Shown here piece by piece: positions 10,733 to 22,676 of a DNA stretch of 64,000 nt. A program made the position numbers and the translations under genes. The notes below the pieces were generated by a model, which saw nothing but the letters and a program-made list of their open reading frames with translations, was not told the origin of the DNA and made no database searches. This stretch comes from Icerya purchasi. Taxonomy: Eukaryota > Arthropoda > Insecta > Hemiptera > Monophlebidae. The first letter of the stretch is position 1; each line of letters begins with the position of its first letter. The stretch lies in NCBI GenBank assembly GCA_039619475.1, contig CM077115.1, positions 538,688,315-538,752,314 on the forward strand, read 5' to 3'.

Positions 10733-13150
10733 ATGTTCTCCATTCTGTGCCAACTGTTGGCTCCTCTTATGGTCTTTTGCCCTCCTTCTCCTTTCATTCA
10801 TTCCTTATTCTTTTTCTGTTTTATTAAGACTGCCGCGCTAAATATTCTACAGTGGAATTGCCGCAGTCTAGGAGCCAATAAAAATACATTAGAGAGGTTA
10901 TTGGATCTTCATAGTGTCAGTGTTGCTCTTCTCTCCGAAACCTGGATCCGGTTGGGCATAAATTTTAATATTAGGGGCTTCAGGGCAGTTAGATGTGACC
11001 GCGATGACGTTTATGGTAGTTCTGCAATGATGGTTAGAAATGACATTCCATTTACAATGTCTCCGTCTTTCGCGACGGGAAGTGATATTGGACCGAGAGG
11101 ATCAGGCGTCTAGTTGTAAATCACGAGGTTGCATCATGCTTGTCAGACAGAACGCGGGCTAGTTTCTGTCGCGACGACAAGCGATCTGGTAGTACAAAAT
11201 TACAACTGACCACCGTACCGCTTCTCGCCACGACAGATCGCTTTCTGTGTGGCCGAGCCTTTAATCTACCTCCTGGTCCTAATCTACCTAACATTGTTCA
11301 TATCTCCATTTAATCTTCCTCTGCACGTCCTATTAACATTGTCTTCATCTATGTTCCGCCTAGTTTCGACCTTCGTCGCTTCCCATTTTCATATTTTTTA
11401 AATTTCTATCCCGAATCCTTTTATCATCGATGGTGACTGGAATGCGCATTCTCCTTTATGGGGCAGTGCATCCTACAATCCCAACTGTTCCATTCTTGAG
11501 AATGCAATACTTCCTGATAACCTAGTACTCTTCAACGATCTTTCTCCCACATATTTCAGGAATACCTTTATTTCCAGTTCCCTCGATCTGATCTCCTCTT
11601 CTCCGTCTACTGACCTTAATTATAATTGGAAGACCCTTACGGGTTCTTACGGTCATGTTCCTATAGCTTTCCTCCTCCGTCTGATTCCGAGCATACTGAT
11701 TATCCTGGTTGAAATATTTCTAGAACCAACTGGCCTCTATTCCGATCCCTGGTTGACTCGTCTCTTCCTCTCATTCATCCGGACTATGATCCCATACCTC
11801 TCTATAATTCCCTTTTACATTCCTTAACTTCTGCTCTTTCTTTATCTTCTTCTTTCTGCCACCCGTTATTATCTATTCGCCGCAGTAAGGCCTCATCACT
11901 TTGGTGAAATGAGGAATGTGACACCGCTTTTAATCACAGTCGCGCCGCCTTTAGAATCTTCCGTTCTAATCTTACGACTGAAACGTTTTTTTGGCTCACA
12001 AACAGGCTAACGCGAGAGCTAGGTTTGTACTAAAATCCGCAAAGAAGACTTCTTGGAAAAATTTCTGTGCTAAGTTCTTTAGAACTACTTCTCTTGCGCA
12101 GATTTGGAAAATGGCCAGAGCCTTCAAATTTCCATCCTCTGCCCGCCCTTCCAACTTCAGTATTCCCGATGATAGTTTTTTTACTTTTGTTGATTCCGTC
12201 GCTCCAGATAATATTCCTTCTTTTGATGAATTGTACTCTTCATTTTCCCAAAATTCTCCTCCTCACTTTCTAACTTTAGCTTTTAATTTTAATGAATTAA
12301 GGTCTCTTCTTTCCAAATCGTCCAGCCCCACTGCAGGACTTCACGGTGTACCCTATCTCGCCCTTAAAAACCTTTCTGAACATTCCCTCAGTTTTCTTCT
12401 CGGTCTTTTTAATTTCTTTCTTTTTAAGGGTATAACTCCTTCCTCCTGCAATTCTTTCATCGTCGTTCCCATTTCTAAAAAATTCTTTTCTCCGTCCTAT
12501 TTCTCTGTTAGCTTGCATTAAAAAACTACTTGAGGGTATGCTTAACAATCGCTTTGTTTGGTGGCTGGAGCATAATAATATATTTCCTAACAATATGTTC
12601 GGCTTTCGACATTGGCCCTTCTGATTGTGTTAGTCTTTTCGTTTCTCACTTATATAAGTCTTTTATTCAAAAACATTTCACCTTAGCTTGCTTTCTCGAT
12701 GTCTCCTCTGCTTTTGATAATGTTCATCTTCCCAATTTAAGAGATAAAATGACGGCAATTAACATCCCAATCAGGTTCTCTTCTCTTATTATCAATCTCA
12801 TGTCGAATCGTTCTATCCATTTCACCTCTCCAACTCTCGACGCTTCAAGAAAGATTTTCCAAGGCCTTTTTTAGGGTTCATCTCTCAGTCCTATTCATTT
12901 TAACATCGATACTATCAGCATAGCTTCTCTTCATTTAAATTCTTTTTCTTTATTCTTTGCAGACGACATCCTCCATTTTTCGTCATCTAAAGATGTTTTA
13001 GCAGCCAATGAAGCACTCAATTCGTCGTTTATTGTACTGGAACATTCTCTTTCCTTAAGGTTAATCTTTCCATTTCTCCCTCTAAGTCTTCATATACTAT
13101 TTTTACCCTTCGACCGTATAACCCTGCTTTGGTTAATCTATCTTTAAACA
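10733..13150 (+). pseudogene. LINE family 1 pol remnant (endonuclease + RT)
   Basis: The endonuclease start is clear: LNILQWNCRSLGANKNTLE with LLSETWI, the APE-type pattern. The frame breaks near 11100, where about 130 bases of unrelated-looking sequence follow. A later segment carries DGDWNAHSPLWGS, the GDxNAH catalytic motif. The frame at 11991-12521 covers the linker and RT fingers (SPTAGLHGVPYLALKNL). The segment at 12530-12874 has FLDVSSAFDNVHL (RT palm) and the one near 12950 has FFADDILHFS, the catalytic F/YADD box. Multiple stops and shifts make it non-functional. Confidence 0.75.
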
Positions 13151-13155
13151 ATATA

Positions 13156-13760
13156 CAGTGAAACTTCTACTAATGGACACTTCTAAATAGCGGACATTTC
13201 CTAATAGTTGACAATTTTAAAATCTCCGGCATTTTCTCATAAGACACAATATAAAAATATTTCCCAATAACGGGGACACTTTAATAAGTATGATTTTGGA
13301 AATTCGATTTCTGTTAAACGGACAGTTGCTCAAAAAAAAAAGTTCAATTAGTACCCCAGATTATTGTTTAATAGACACGAGGGATCGCATGTGGAAGTTC
13401 CATGTACCGACATAAGTGAATTAGCAGCTGAATTCATGCAACAACAAAATCCATCCGATGATGCGCAGTAGACTGTGATGATAATAATGTTTGTGATGGC
13501 GAAGGAGACACAACTATTGAAGTTGACTTGTTAGTTGTTACTGAAAAACGTAAAAAAACATTTCATTTATAAAGCCTGATGCTAAAGCTTTTTAAAAATG
13601 ATATCCGAACTGCAAGTGCATGTCGAATTGCGGATTTTAAATGAAAGAATCGAACAATGTAAAATTACTGATTTTTTCATACAAAACTGAAAATGTTCGA
13701 TACGCTAGGATTTACAGATGTGTTAAAAAAAGAAATATTTTGAACATAAGGGATTAAAAT
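13156..13760 (+). mobile_element. pogo/Tigger-like DNA transposon remnant
   Basis: The sequence starts CAGTGAAACTTCTACTAATG followed by GGACAC, directly after TATA. The CAGTG-AAACTTC-TAA-GGACA form is typical of pogo/Tigger ends, which insert at TA. At 13598-13690 a short frame ends ERIEQCKITDFFIQN, and a K-x-x-I-T-D-F-F tail is characteristic of pogo-type transposases. Only about 440 bases separate the two, so the catalytic core has been deleted. I could not find the right terminus before the next element at 13889. Confidence 0.6.
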
Positions 13761-13888
13761 TATAGATTATCTTGCGTTCTTAAAAACAAAAAGTGATTTA
13801 TACTCAACTGCCTAACTTGTTTATCAACTAATCCTGGAATACAAACATAAGCAAGTACTGTGGTAGTACCGTACATACATTCATTTTT
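13761..13888. other. Unassigned flank of copy B
   Basis: A minus-strand frame here (GTTTVLAYVCIPGLVDKQV) has no recognised relative. It directly abuts the left end of rolling-circle-like copy B. Once copy B is removed it would join the LTR-C interior at 25498, so it may be LTR-C sequence. Confidence 0.3.
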
Positions 13889-16825
13889 AGGATTCCGTAT
13901 ACATATAATGTACGGAATCCTAATAAGATGGTACACAAATGACAAAAATATCAAATAAAAATCAATAATTCACGAACGGCTTGAATTATAAACTTCAAAT
14001 TTGGAACATAAATTACAATTAAAATTATCTTTAAAACGATCTATAACTTGAAGTTGACCGATTAACCTGGGCGGAAAAAAACCCAAAAAACCGTCAAGAA
14101 TATATAATATGGTACATAAAACGACATCAAAAATCATAACTCGTCATCCGATAAACCTATAACGCTGAAATTCAAAATATAAACTAAAATGAAAGAGTCC
14201 TTTCATAAAATAAAACAATTACGGTACAAAAGTTATGTAAAGTTGCCCAAAAGTTCAAAAAACCGCAAAAATGACGTGTCCCTCCCCCTTAGCGCCGCGA
14301 GTATTGTAGTTAAAAATTTTGAATGGGGCTAAAAATACGCACATACCCGTATATTTCTCTAGTTTGAAACATCCGGATTTCCAACATTAAAACTGGACCC
14401 TCGGGGCGCCGAAAGCTCGAAATTTTGTAAAAAAATATTTTTTTTTTACAGGCATGCGATATATCGATGGAAAGATCGCTATTTGTCGGGAAGGAAACCG
14501 AATTTCATTTCCTTAACGAAACTTTCAAAGTTGCCGTAAAGTTCAAAAAAGCGCGAAAAATGACGTGTCCCCCCCCCCTAGCGCCGCGAATATTACCGAT
14601 AAAAATTTTGAACACGGTTAAAAATATGCGCTTCCACGTATATTTCTCTAGTTTGGAACATCCGAGTTTCCAGCTTTAAAATTGGACCATCGGGGCACCG
14701 AAAGCTCGAGATTTTGGAAAAAAATATTTTTTTTCTTGGGCTTGTGATATATCGTTAGAAAGATCTCTAGTAGTCGGAAACGAAACCGAATTTCATTTTC
14801 TTAACCAAACTTTCAAAGTTGCGATAAAGCTCAAAAAAGCTTGAAAAATTGCGCGTCCCCTAGCGCTACGAGTATTACAGCTAAAAATTTAAAACATGGT
14901 TAAAAATATGTACTTCCACGTATATTTCTGTAATTTAGTGCGTCCGGGTCTCAAGCTTTAAAAATAAAACTCCGGGGCTTCGAAAGCTCAAAATTTTGTT
15001 AAAAAATATTTTTTTTTCCGGTAATGTAATATATCGCTTGAAAGATCGCTATTTATCAGGAACAAAACCTTATATCATTTTCATTACCAAAAAATTCAAA
15101 GTTGCCGTAAAGTTCAAAAAAGCGCGAAAAATGACGTATCCCCCCCCCCTAGCGCCGCGAATATTACCGATAAAAATTTTGAACACGGTTAAAAATATGC
15201 GCTTCCACGTATATTTCTCTAGTTTGGAACATCCGAGTTTCCAGCTTTAAAATTGGACCCTCGGGGCACCGAAAGCTCGAGATTTTGGAAAAAAATATTT
15301 TTTTTCTTGGGCTTGTGATATATCATTAGAAAGATCTTTAGTAGTCGGGAACGAAACCAAATTTCATTTTCTTAACTAAACTTTCAAAGTTCACGTAAAG
15401 TTTAAAAAAGCGTCAGCTCCGATTAGCGGCCCCCTTCTTGCGACGCGAGTATTACAGCTATAAATTTAGAACATGGTAGAAAATACGCGACTCTACGTAT
15501 ATTTCTCTGATTTAAGACAATCGGACCCCAACTTTAGACTTAGACCTTTGGGGCAGCGAAAATTCAAAATTTTGAAAAAAAAATTTTTTTTTTCTTAGGT
15601 TTGTGATATACCATTAGAAATATCGCTGTTTGTTGGGAACGAAACAGTATTTCATTTTTTTAACGAAATTTTCAAAGTTCCGAAAAGTTCAAAAAATAAA
15701 AATAATTATGTGTCTCTCCACTAGCTCTACTAATATTACAGCTGAAAATTTTGAACGCGGCTAAAAACGTTCTAATCCCCTTATATTTCTCTAGTTTATA
15801 ACATTTGGATTTCCAGTTTTAAAATTGGACCCTTAAGGCGCCGAAAGTTCGAAATTTTGAAGAAAATTTTTTATTTTTCAGACGCATGTTATATACCGTT
15901 TGAAGGGTCGCTATCTGTCGGGAAAGAAACCGTATTTCATTTTCTTAATTGAACTTTCAAAGTTTGCTGAAAAGTTCAAAAAAGCGTGAGAATTGATTTG
16001 TGACGCGAGTATTATAGCTAAAAATTTTGAGGAAAGTAGTAAATATGGGCATCCATGTATATTTCTCTGGTTTGGAACATCTAAGTTTCCAATTTTAAAA
16101 TTAGTGGCTTGGGACTCTGAAAGTTCGAAATTTTGTAAAAAAAAATTTTTTTCAAGTGTATTATTATTGGAAAGATCGCTATTTTTTGGGAACGAACCCG
16201 TATTTCGTTTTCTTAACGAAACTGTTTGAAATTTACTAAAAGTTCATAAAATTCTGAAAAATGACGTGTAGCCCCGCTTGTAATTTATGTATTGGTTCAA
16301 GATTTTGAACAAGGATAAAAAAATGTGCGTCCCTGTTTATTTATTTACTTTGGAACTTCTAGGTTTCCATCTTAAAATTCAGAACCTTAAGCGCCGAAAG
16401 CTCGAAAGTTTCAAAAATAATATTTTTTTTCCGGTCATGATCGATGGAAAGATCGTTATTTGTCGGGAACGAAACTTTCAAACCTTGATGTTCCAAACTT
16501 GAGAAATATATGTCGAAGCGCATATGTTTAACCCTGTTCAAAATTTTTAGCTGTAATACTCGCGGCGCTAGAGGGGAGGAACTGTTTGAATTTTTTGACT
16601 ACTTTAAAAGTTTCTAAATACGGTTCGGAATTATGTTTAGAGACTCCCGTGGAACTGGCTTACGAATTTCGACTTTTACTGGTTGAATGTCGGATGGTAA
16701 CATTATCTGTTGAAAGTTTTTTTTTTTTTTTTTTTTTATATGATATTCCCTGATCTTCAGTATGCCGTATTTAACTGCTGTGGCTATCTCGACATACCGA
16801 AACGGGATTTGCGGTTATATAGTTT

Positions 16826-16829
<4 letters not shown>

Positions 16830-16857
<28 letters not shown>

Positions 16858-18943
16858 CTTTGGACTCGCTGACAAAGAGCATTGACCCATGTTCGACAAG
16901 AAAGGAAAGTATTGCTGAATTAATTATTCAATTATTCAGATTCGTACGCGGTCAGATATCGCATCAATGAAGGATACAAGGGGAGCAACAACAGTTAACG
17001 AAGGAAAGGAGAGAACAGATGCAGCACTATAGGGAGCAGGAATATTAAGTCTCAGAAGTTGGGAGTAAAGAAGGAAACGTTCAGACGACAGTGTGGAGCA
17101 TTCGAAAAGTATGTGGTTAGAATTACATTCATGGGCATCATTTGGAGGATGTAGCGGACAGTAAGGAGAGTCTGAAAGTGAAACTCGATAGCGAGATGAA
17201 GGAAGCAAACTATGATCGAAACGCAATCGACATAAAGAGGAAATAAAATAGCGCTGCAAAGACGGAAATTCATGGAACCAAGGATTAACTGGAATATAAG
17301 GCTGAATAGAAAGATAAAGGGAAAATTGGTTAGAAAAGGAGGAAGGATATGAGTCTGACCAAAACCTATAATGGAATTTTTTAGATAATGCAAGTAAATT
17401 ATTAGCAGTGAACTTATTAATGGGGAGTCCATTAACAGCTGCACCACGAGACAACTGATCAACTCTTTCGTTTCCTTCTATACCAACATGGCCTGGAATC
17501 CAAAGGAACTCGATCTGAATGTGGTAAGTTTGGAAGAGGTTATGGATAATCGAGCGAATACGAAGAATGATTGGATCACAAGAAGGATGAGGAAAAACAG
17601 ATGAGATAGTTTGTAAAACACTTTTAGCATCAGAGATAATTAGGAATTTATTATTGTCTCGTATTAAGGATATGTAAAGAATGGCTCTTAATATCGCAAT
17701 CGATTCTGCAAAGAAAATAGAGCAAGTTGGAGGAAGTTTATAACTTTCAAAGTAGTTGTGAACAGCATATAGGAAGGATGCTCCAACGCCGTGAGGACCC
17801 TTCGATCCATCAGTATAAAGAAGAGAATGAAAAGGAAATAGAGAGTTAATAGTGTTAAGGAAATCTTGATTAGGTTGTGGAAGGGATTTAGAGTAAGTGG
17901 ACAACAAAGATAGATTAGGAGGAAAGAGAAAGTCTGTAAAATGAAAGGAAAAGTAAGGAAGTTTATTATGTATTATAATTTGTGGAAGAAATTTAACAAG
18001 TCGATTTGAGATATGAGAAAGAAGGGGAATTTTTTTGGAAGTGAATCGCCAATTCTGAAGTAGGGTGGAGTAGGATGAAATAAGTTTTGAGGAAGAAACT
18101 GGAAGCCGTTTTAAAAGAAAGCGATATCCCAAGTGAGATCTACGGATTGGTAAAGGGAGAACATTGCATTCAGCATGTATTGCAGGAATGGGAGTTGATT
18201 TAAGGGCTCCTAGACATAAACGAAGGAAGCAATTCTGGACCCGATCCAGTTTACAAAGGAGAGATCTGGAGGAGTTACCATAGATAAACGAACAATAATC
18301 TAGTTTGGAACGTACTATAGATTTATAAAGTATAATTAAGGTACTAGGATCTCCTCCCCACCTTGTTGATGAAATAGATTTAAAGAGATTTAGTCTTTTA
18401 TTTACCGACATATGAAGATAGTTAATGTGCTCAAGAAAGGAGAGACGACTATTTAGGAACAGACCAAGGTAACAAAAATTTTTAACTAAGGGAATAGGAA
18501 TGTTATTTACTGAAGGGTTTATTAACGAAGGATTAAAAGGTCGATAAGTAAAATTAATACAAGCGGATTTAGACGGTGAAATAAGAAGGTGTAGATCTGA
18601 GAGTGAATCATTTAATAATGACAAGGAATTATTCATTTCTTCGTTTGCAGAGCTAAGATCGTGAGAAGTGGAATATAGAAGGATGTCATCAGCAAAGAAA
18701 AGGGAAGACGACCCTATCGGGAGGGAGGCTATATTAAGAATATATATATTGAAAAGCGTAGGACTTAAACAGGAGCCCTGTGGAAGACCATTGTATACAG
18801 TTCTGGAAGTAGAGTCAGGAGGTGTAGAAAGATGAATCGCACGATTCTGGAACAACCTAATAACAATTGAAATAAATTGAGATGGAAGATTAATAGAAAG
18901 CATTTTATTTTGTAAGGTAGGAAGATGAACATTATTAAAAGCA
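16830..18943 (-). mobile_element. RNase-H-type LINE (family 1), 5'-truncated, nested in the family 2 LINE
   Basis: The poly-A tail is the T-run 16830-16857. The 5' end is at about 18943, where the sequence begins inside RT (AFNNVHLPTLQNKM on the minus strand). The target duplication TTTAGC is at 16824-16829 and 18944-18949. Removing the insert and one duplicate returns the host LINE to frame and gives it its own TAA. The 3' UTR (CAATGCTCTTTGTCAGCGA on the minus strand) matches the 3' UTR of the copy ending at 29918, which confirms the family. Confidence 0.92.
16936..18940 (-). CDS. LINE family 1 pol, RT palm to C-terminus (5'-truncated but open)
   Basis: The frame is open from the truncation point to the stop at 16936 (about 667 codons). 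It starts in the RT palm, with LPQGSCLSPTLFNIYI and the catalytic SLFFADDILLYS. Next come a thumb region and RNase H: LYTDGSKGPHGVGASF, FAESIAILRA, IISDAKSVL, IPGHVGIEGNERVDQLS, with all four acidic positions present. A C-terminal segment follows with C-x-L-H-P...H-x-x-F-E-C, a Cys/His motif often seen at LINE C-termini. The lack of stops suggests a recent insertion. The part encoding endonuclease and RT fingers was never copied here, so it cannot retrotranspose itself. Confidence 0.88.
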
Positions 18944-21900
18944 TTTAGCTATCCTGTTTATGTTAAGAAAATTAATGACGGAATCTATTGCTGTTTGGGT
19001 GTTTGATAGCATATCGGGAAGTGTTTTATATGTTAAGAGTTTCTTAGTTGATAGGAATGCTGTGCATTCTATTAATAAGTGTTGAACGGTTGGCATGAAA
19101 TTTCCCATACAGAAAGGGCACTGTGTTGGTGGAGATGTCCCATTTAGAAGGTGGTCGTGCGAGATTGCGGTGTGGCCTGTCCGCAGTCGGCTGATTATAC
19201 TGAATTCTCTGCGGGAACAATTTGTTGGAGGCCACCATGGCTCGATCGTTGTCTTTACCTGGGCCAGAAAAGTCTGACAGGCGGTCCATTGTCCCTTCCA
19301 TTCTTGTTTGCTTATCGCTAGAAAGAATTGTGCCATGGATGAAGGGGGAGGCGAGTATCTGTTCTGCGGAGCTCGTAGTGCTGATTGTGCCATTGCGTTC
19401 GCTTGTTCATTCCCTCGTATTCCTGCGTGACCAGGGACCCACATAAACGTCACCTGGCCCTCGGACTTCTGTATGTCGATGATCATACGAAGAATTTGAG
19501 TGCTTATTGTATTTCTTGTTTTAGGGCTGGATATGGCTTCTAGTGCTGTCAGAGAATCTGTGATTATTAATATCTTCTTGTTGGGCTCACACAGAGACGT
19601 GTATTGTAGCCCATATAATATGGCGTACATTTCCGCGTCTAGTACTGTGCAACCATCATTGAGGCGGAAAGAATATGCCTTATCCGATACTATGAACGCA
19701 CATGCTGTCGGTGATATGACTGTGGAGGGGTTATTCCGAGCACCATCTGTGTATACTATAACGTGGTCGGTGTATTTATTTATTGTATTTTTGGCCATTA
19801 CGATGGTGTCAGTTAGGTGCTGTCTGGAGTTGTTTTTGAGTGATACTATTATTGGGGACTCCCATGGGGGAACTAATGTTAGGTTTTGCATAGGGTTCAT
19901 TGGATTTATATTATTTGAATTTAATAAGCCACGAACTTCAGGCACAGGATCGTTTGAAAAACTTGGTGTGCATAGGGAGTTAATAGCAGCCACAGGAGCA
20001 TGTGTCAAGGACAGAAGGGCATTACATCGTCTATGATAGTCCCTGTAGTATGACAACGGCGAGCACCCCAACAAATTGCACATACTGAATCCAGGAGTAG
20101 TACGATGAGCTCCAAGAATTGAACGAAGGGCAGAATTATGGATTGCATCTAATGAATTTATTAAGGACTGACATGCTTGGGAGTAGGCGGGACACCCGTA
20201 CATGATTTTAGATAAGACGATGGATTTATACACTGATAGAAGAAGCTTGGGGTGAAAGTTATATTTAGGATTTGATAAGTATTTGATAATGCCGAGGGAT
20301 TTTAAACACTTTTTTTTTAAACCTGATATGTGTGGACGCCAGGATAGCCGGCAATCAAACAATAGTCCCAGGAATTTCACTGTAGGTTGAAAGGATATAG
20401 GATTATTATCTAGTGTGAAGGAAATAGTAGGTGAGACGGCACGTCTTTTATGGAATTCCGTATATATTGTTTTGGAAGGAGAGAACACTAGGCCGTTGTT
20501 ATTTGACCAGGATTGTAATTTATTTATTGTTTTTTGGAGGATATTTTGTGCATTGGAAGGAAGACTGGAAGATAAAGAGATGTTCAAGTCGTCGATATAA
20601 AGCCGGGCAGTAACAGGAGGCGAAATGCAGTTCATTATATCATTTATAAAGAATATAAACAAGGTTGCACTTAGGGCAGAGCCTTGTGGTATGCCATTCT
20701 CTAGTGACATAGTTATTGAATTGATATTTCCAATTTTAACTTGAAACTTTCTTTCTGTTAGAAAGTTTTTTATATAGTTAGCCATATTGCCAGTTAACCC
20801 AGCGGTTAGTAGCTTCATTAGTAGCCCCCGCCGCCATACTCGATCAAAGGCTTTTTCCATGTCAAAAAATATTGCATGTACGCTTTGTTGATGGCAGAAA
20901 GCTGTTGAAATTTGCCGTTGTAGGCTCAATAGATGATCAGTAGATGATCGCATTTTACGCCCTCCGGCTTGTGTAGAGGAAAGGAGGTTATTCTGTTCAA
21001 GGAAATGGATTAGACGCCTGTTCACCATTTTCTCCATTGTTTTGGATATCACATTTAGGAGAGAAATGGGCCGGTAACTAGGAAGGAGGAGAGGATCTTT
21101 GCTTGGCTTCAGGATAGGAACAATTTGGGCTAGTTTCCATTGATGCGGGATAGAGCCTGCCATCCACACCTGGTTATATATATGGAGTAAGTAGGATTTT
21201 GCAGAAGATGGTAAATATTTTAGCATGTACGGATGCATCGAATCGGGACCAGGAGAACTATTACGCGTGTGATGTGTAAGTTGGAAATTAAGTTCATTTT
21301 CTGTGAAATCGCAGTTATAAGGAGCTGTTGCATCTTGAGGGATACACATTTCTAATGAGTCTATTTCGGCTTTTCGAGCTCTAAATACATTTGTGTATGA
21401 TGTGGAAGATGATGTTAAAGAAAAGTGTTCCGCAAATAAATTTGCAACTTGTGTTGTGTCAGATACTGTTGTGCCGTTGTCACTTAAATGGATAAAGGGC
21501 TTAGAACGGTTGATTCCGTTAATTGCTTTTATCTTTTCCCATGAGGAACGATTTGATGTGGTAGTCGATATTGAAGAAATAAAGACGTGCCATGATTCTT
21601 GTTTTTTAGATCGTATCATTAATCGTGCCTCGGCCCTACATTTTTTGAAGATGATTAAATCGGAGGGGAGGCCAGACGATTTGAATTTTCGTAATACCCG
21701 TTTCCGACATCGTATTGCCATTTCAATTTCAGGGCACCACCACGGTACTCTGCGGGTTCGGTGGCAACCGGATGACATGGGAATTGAAGCTTTAGCAGCG
21801 TTGAAAATGGCCTGATGTAGGCGGTTAATGTTTTCTTGTACAGACACAGATGGCTGGTTTGGGATTTCGACCTTCGATGTGTATAATTTCCAGTCTGCTT

Positions 21901-22621
21901 TATTATATAAAAGACGTGGGCAGCTTAGCACCTCCTGGTCTTGTGAAACTAGTGTTGTATGTAAGAACACAGGAAAATGGTCACTTGAGTATGGGTCCTC
22001 CAGTACAGTTGATTGTAGTTTTGGTACTAATATAGGGGAGATTAGCGCTATATCAATTGTTGAAAATGTATTATGGGTAGGGCTGAGATATGTATAGTTA
22101 GGGGGGGACATGACAATTAAATTGTTTTCCAGCACTAACTTGTTAATGATATTTCCGTGTTTATTGGTTGATATTGATCCCCATACTGGAGAGTGGGCAT
22201 TGAAGTCTCCGACAATAATTGCGGGGTGAGCAATCTGCAGTAGCAGCTTTTCCATTTCGTTTGGATTTACCAGTGTGTCAGGTGGGATATAGCAGTTACA
22301 TACCGTGATCGGGTGGTTTGAAAGAGAGGGTATGTTGACTGATATAGCAATTGTTTGGAGCGATGTTTTAAGATTTATAGCCGTTGCGTGTAGATCGGAT
22401 CGCACTAGGGTAATAACTCCTCCACTTGCTCGAATGCCCTGCTCATAATCGCATCTTATTATAGAGTAATTTTGAAGTGTCGGGTTGTTGGATGCTTTCA
22501 GATATGACTCCTGTAGGCATATGATTTTGGGGGCGTGTGAGGCTATTAATAGTTTAAGTTCAGTGAGCTGATTGTAGAAACCTCTACAATCCCACTGCAT
22601 TATGATTTTATTATGAGCCAT
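18935..22621 (-). CDS. LINE family 2 ORF2: endonuclease / reverse transcriptase / RNase H
   Basis: A 1228-residue open frame starts at ATG 22621. Order: APE-type endonuclease (1-225: MQWDCRGF, ICLQES, GDFNAHSPVWGS at 138-149, SSDHFPVF), linker, RT (FFDMEKAFDRVWRRG; catalytic box YIDD rather than the usual YADD/FADD), thumb, then RNase H (YTDGARNN, DAEMYAI, ITDSLTA, HAGIRGNEQAN). The last RNase H motif ends GNEQAN where GNExAD is usual, so the fourth catalytic Asp appears to be Asn. The final residues are altered: the frame ran a few codons further to a TAA now at 16815-16817. LINE 16830-18943 has split it and supplies the last codons (Cys-Phe-stop). Confidence 0.93.
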   Translation of the reverse strand: MAHNKIIMQWDCRGFYNQLTELKLLIASHAPKIICLQESYLKASNNPTLQNYSIIRCDYEQGIRASGGVITLVRSDLHATAINLKTSLQTIAISVNIPSLSNHPITVCNCYIPPDTLVNPNEMEKLLLQIAHPAIIVGDFNAHSPVWGSISTNKHGNIINKLVLENNLIVMSPPNYTYLSPTHNTFSTIDIALISPILVPKLQSTVLEDPYSSDHFPVFLHTTLVSQDQEVLSCPRLLYNKADWKLYTSKVEIPNQPSVSVQENINRLHQAIFNAAKASIPMSSGCHRTRRVPWWCPEIEMAIRCRKRVLRKFKSSGLPSDLIIFKKCRAEARLMIRSKKQESWHVFISSISTTTSNRSSWEKIKAINGINRSKPFIHLSDNGTTVSDTTQVANLFAEHFSLTSSSTSYTNVFRARKAEIDSLEMCIPQDATAPYNCDFTENELNFQLTHHTRNSSPGPDSMHPYMLKYLPSSAKSYLLHIYNQVWMAGSIPHQWKLAQIVPILKPSKDPLLLPSYRPISLLNVISKTMEKMVNRRLIHFLEQNNLLSSTQAGGRKMRSSTDHLLSLQRQISTAFCHQQSVHAIFFDMEKAFDRVWRRGLLMKLLTAGLTGNMANYIKNFLTERKFQVKIGNINSITMSLENGIPQGSALSATLFIFFINDIMNCISPPVTARLYIDDLNISLSSSLPSNAQNILQKTINKLQSWSNNNGLVFSPSKTIYTEFHKRRAVSPTISFTLDNNPISFQPTVKFLGLLFDCRLSWRPHISGLKKKCLKSLGIIKYLSNPKYNFHPKLLLSVYKSIVLSKIMYGCPAYSQACQSLINSLDAIHNSALRSILGAHRTTPGFSMCNLLGCSPLSYYRDYHRRCNALLSLTHAPVAAINSLCTPSFSNDPVPEVRGLLNSNNINPMNPMQNLTLVPPWESPIIVSLKNNSRQHLTDTIVMAKNTINKYTDHVIVYTDGARNNPSTVISPTACAFIVSDKAYSFRLNDGCTVLDAEMYAILYGLQYTSLCEPNKKILIITDSLTALEAISSPKTRNTISTQILRMIIDIQKSEGQVTFMWVPGHAGIRGNEQANAMAQSALRAPQNRYSPPPSSMAQFFLAISKQEWKGQWTACQTFLAQVKTTIEPWWPPTNCSRREFSIISRLRTGHTAISHDHLLNGTSPPTQCPFCMGNFMPTVQHLLIECTAFLSTKKLLTYKTLPDMLSNTQTAIDSVINFLNINRIAKCF

Positions 22622-22676
22622 GGCAATATATTTTAGGAAATAGTCTTGTTTGTTTTAGTTGTTTATGTATTTCTAT

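Larger units (their letters stand above)
9106..13155 (+). mobile_element. RNase-H-type LINE (family 1), decayed, 3' end missing
   Basis: Remnants appear in order of a gag with CCHC zinc knuckles (about 9330-9530), an endonuclease (10850-11700) and a reverse transcriptase (about 12290-13150). All carry frameshifts. Family identity comes from the match between its RT (DVSSAFDNVHLPNLRDKM near 12700) and the start of the younger family member at 18943. It stops inside RT, where a pogo-like terminus begins at 13156, so RNase H and poly-A are absent. The 5' boundary is uncertain. Confidence 0.65.

Noticed and set aside
19500..20036. 178-codon + frame antisense to the LINE pol
   Set aside because: It is antisense to a strongly coding frame. 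Its composition is explained by the complementary strand.
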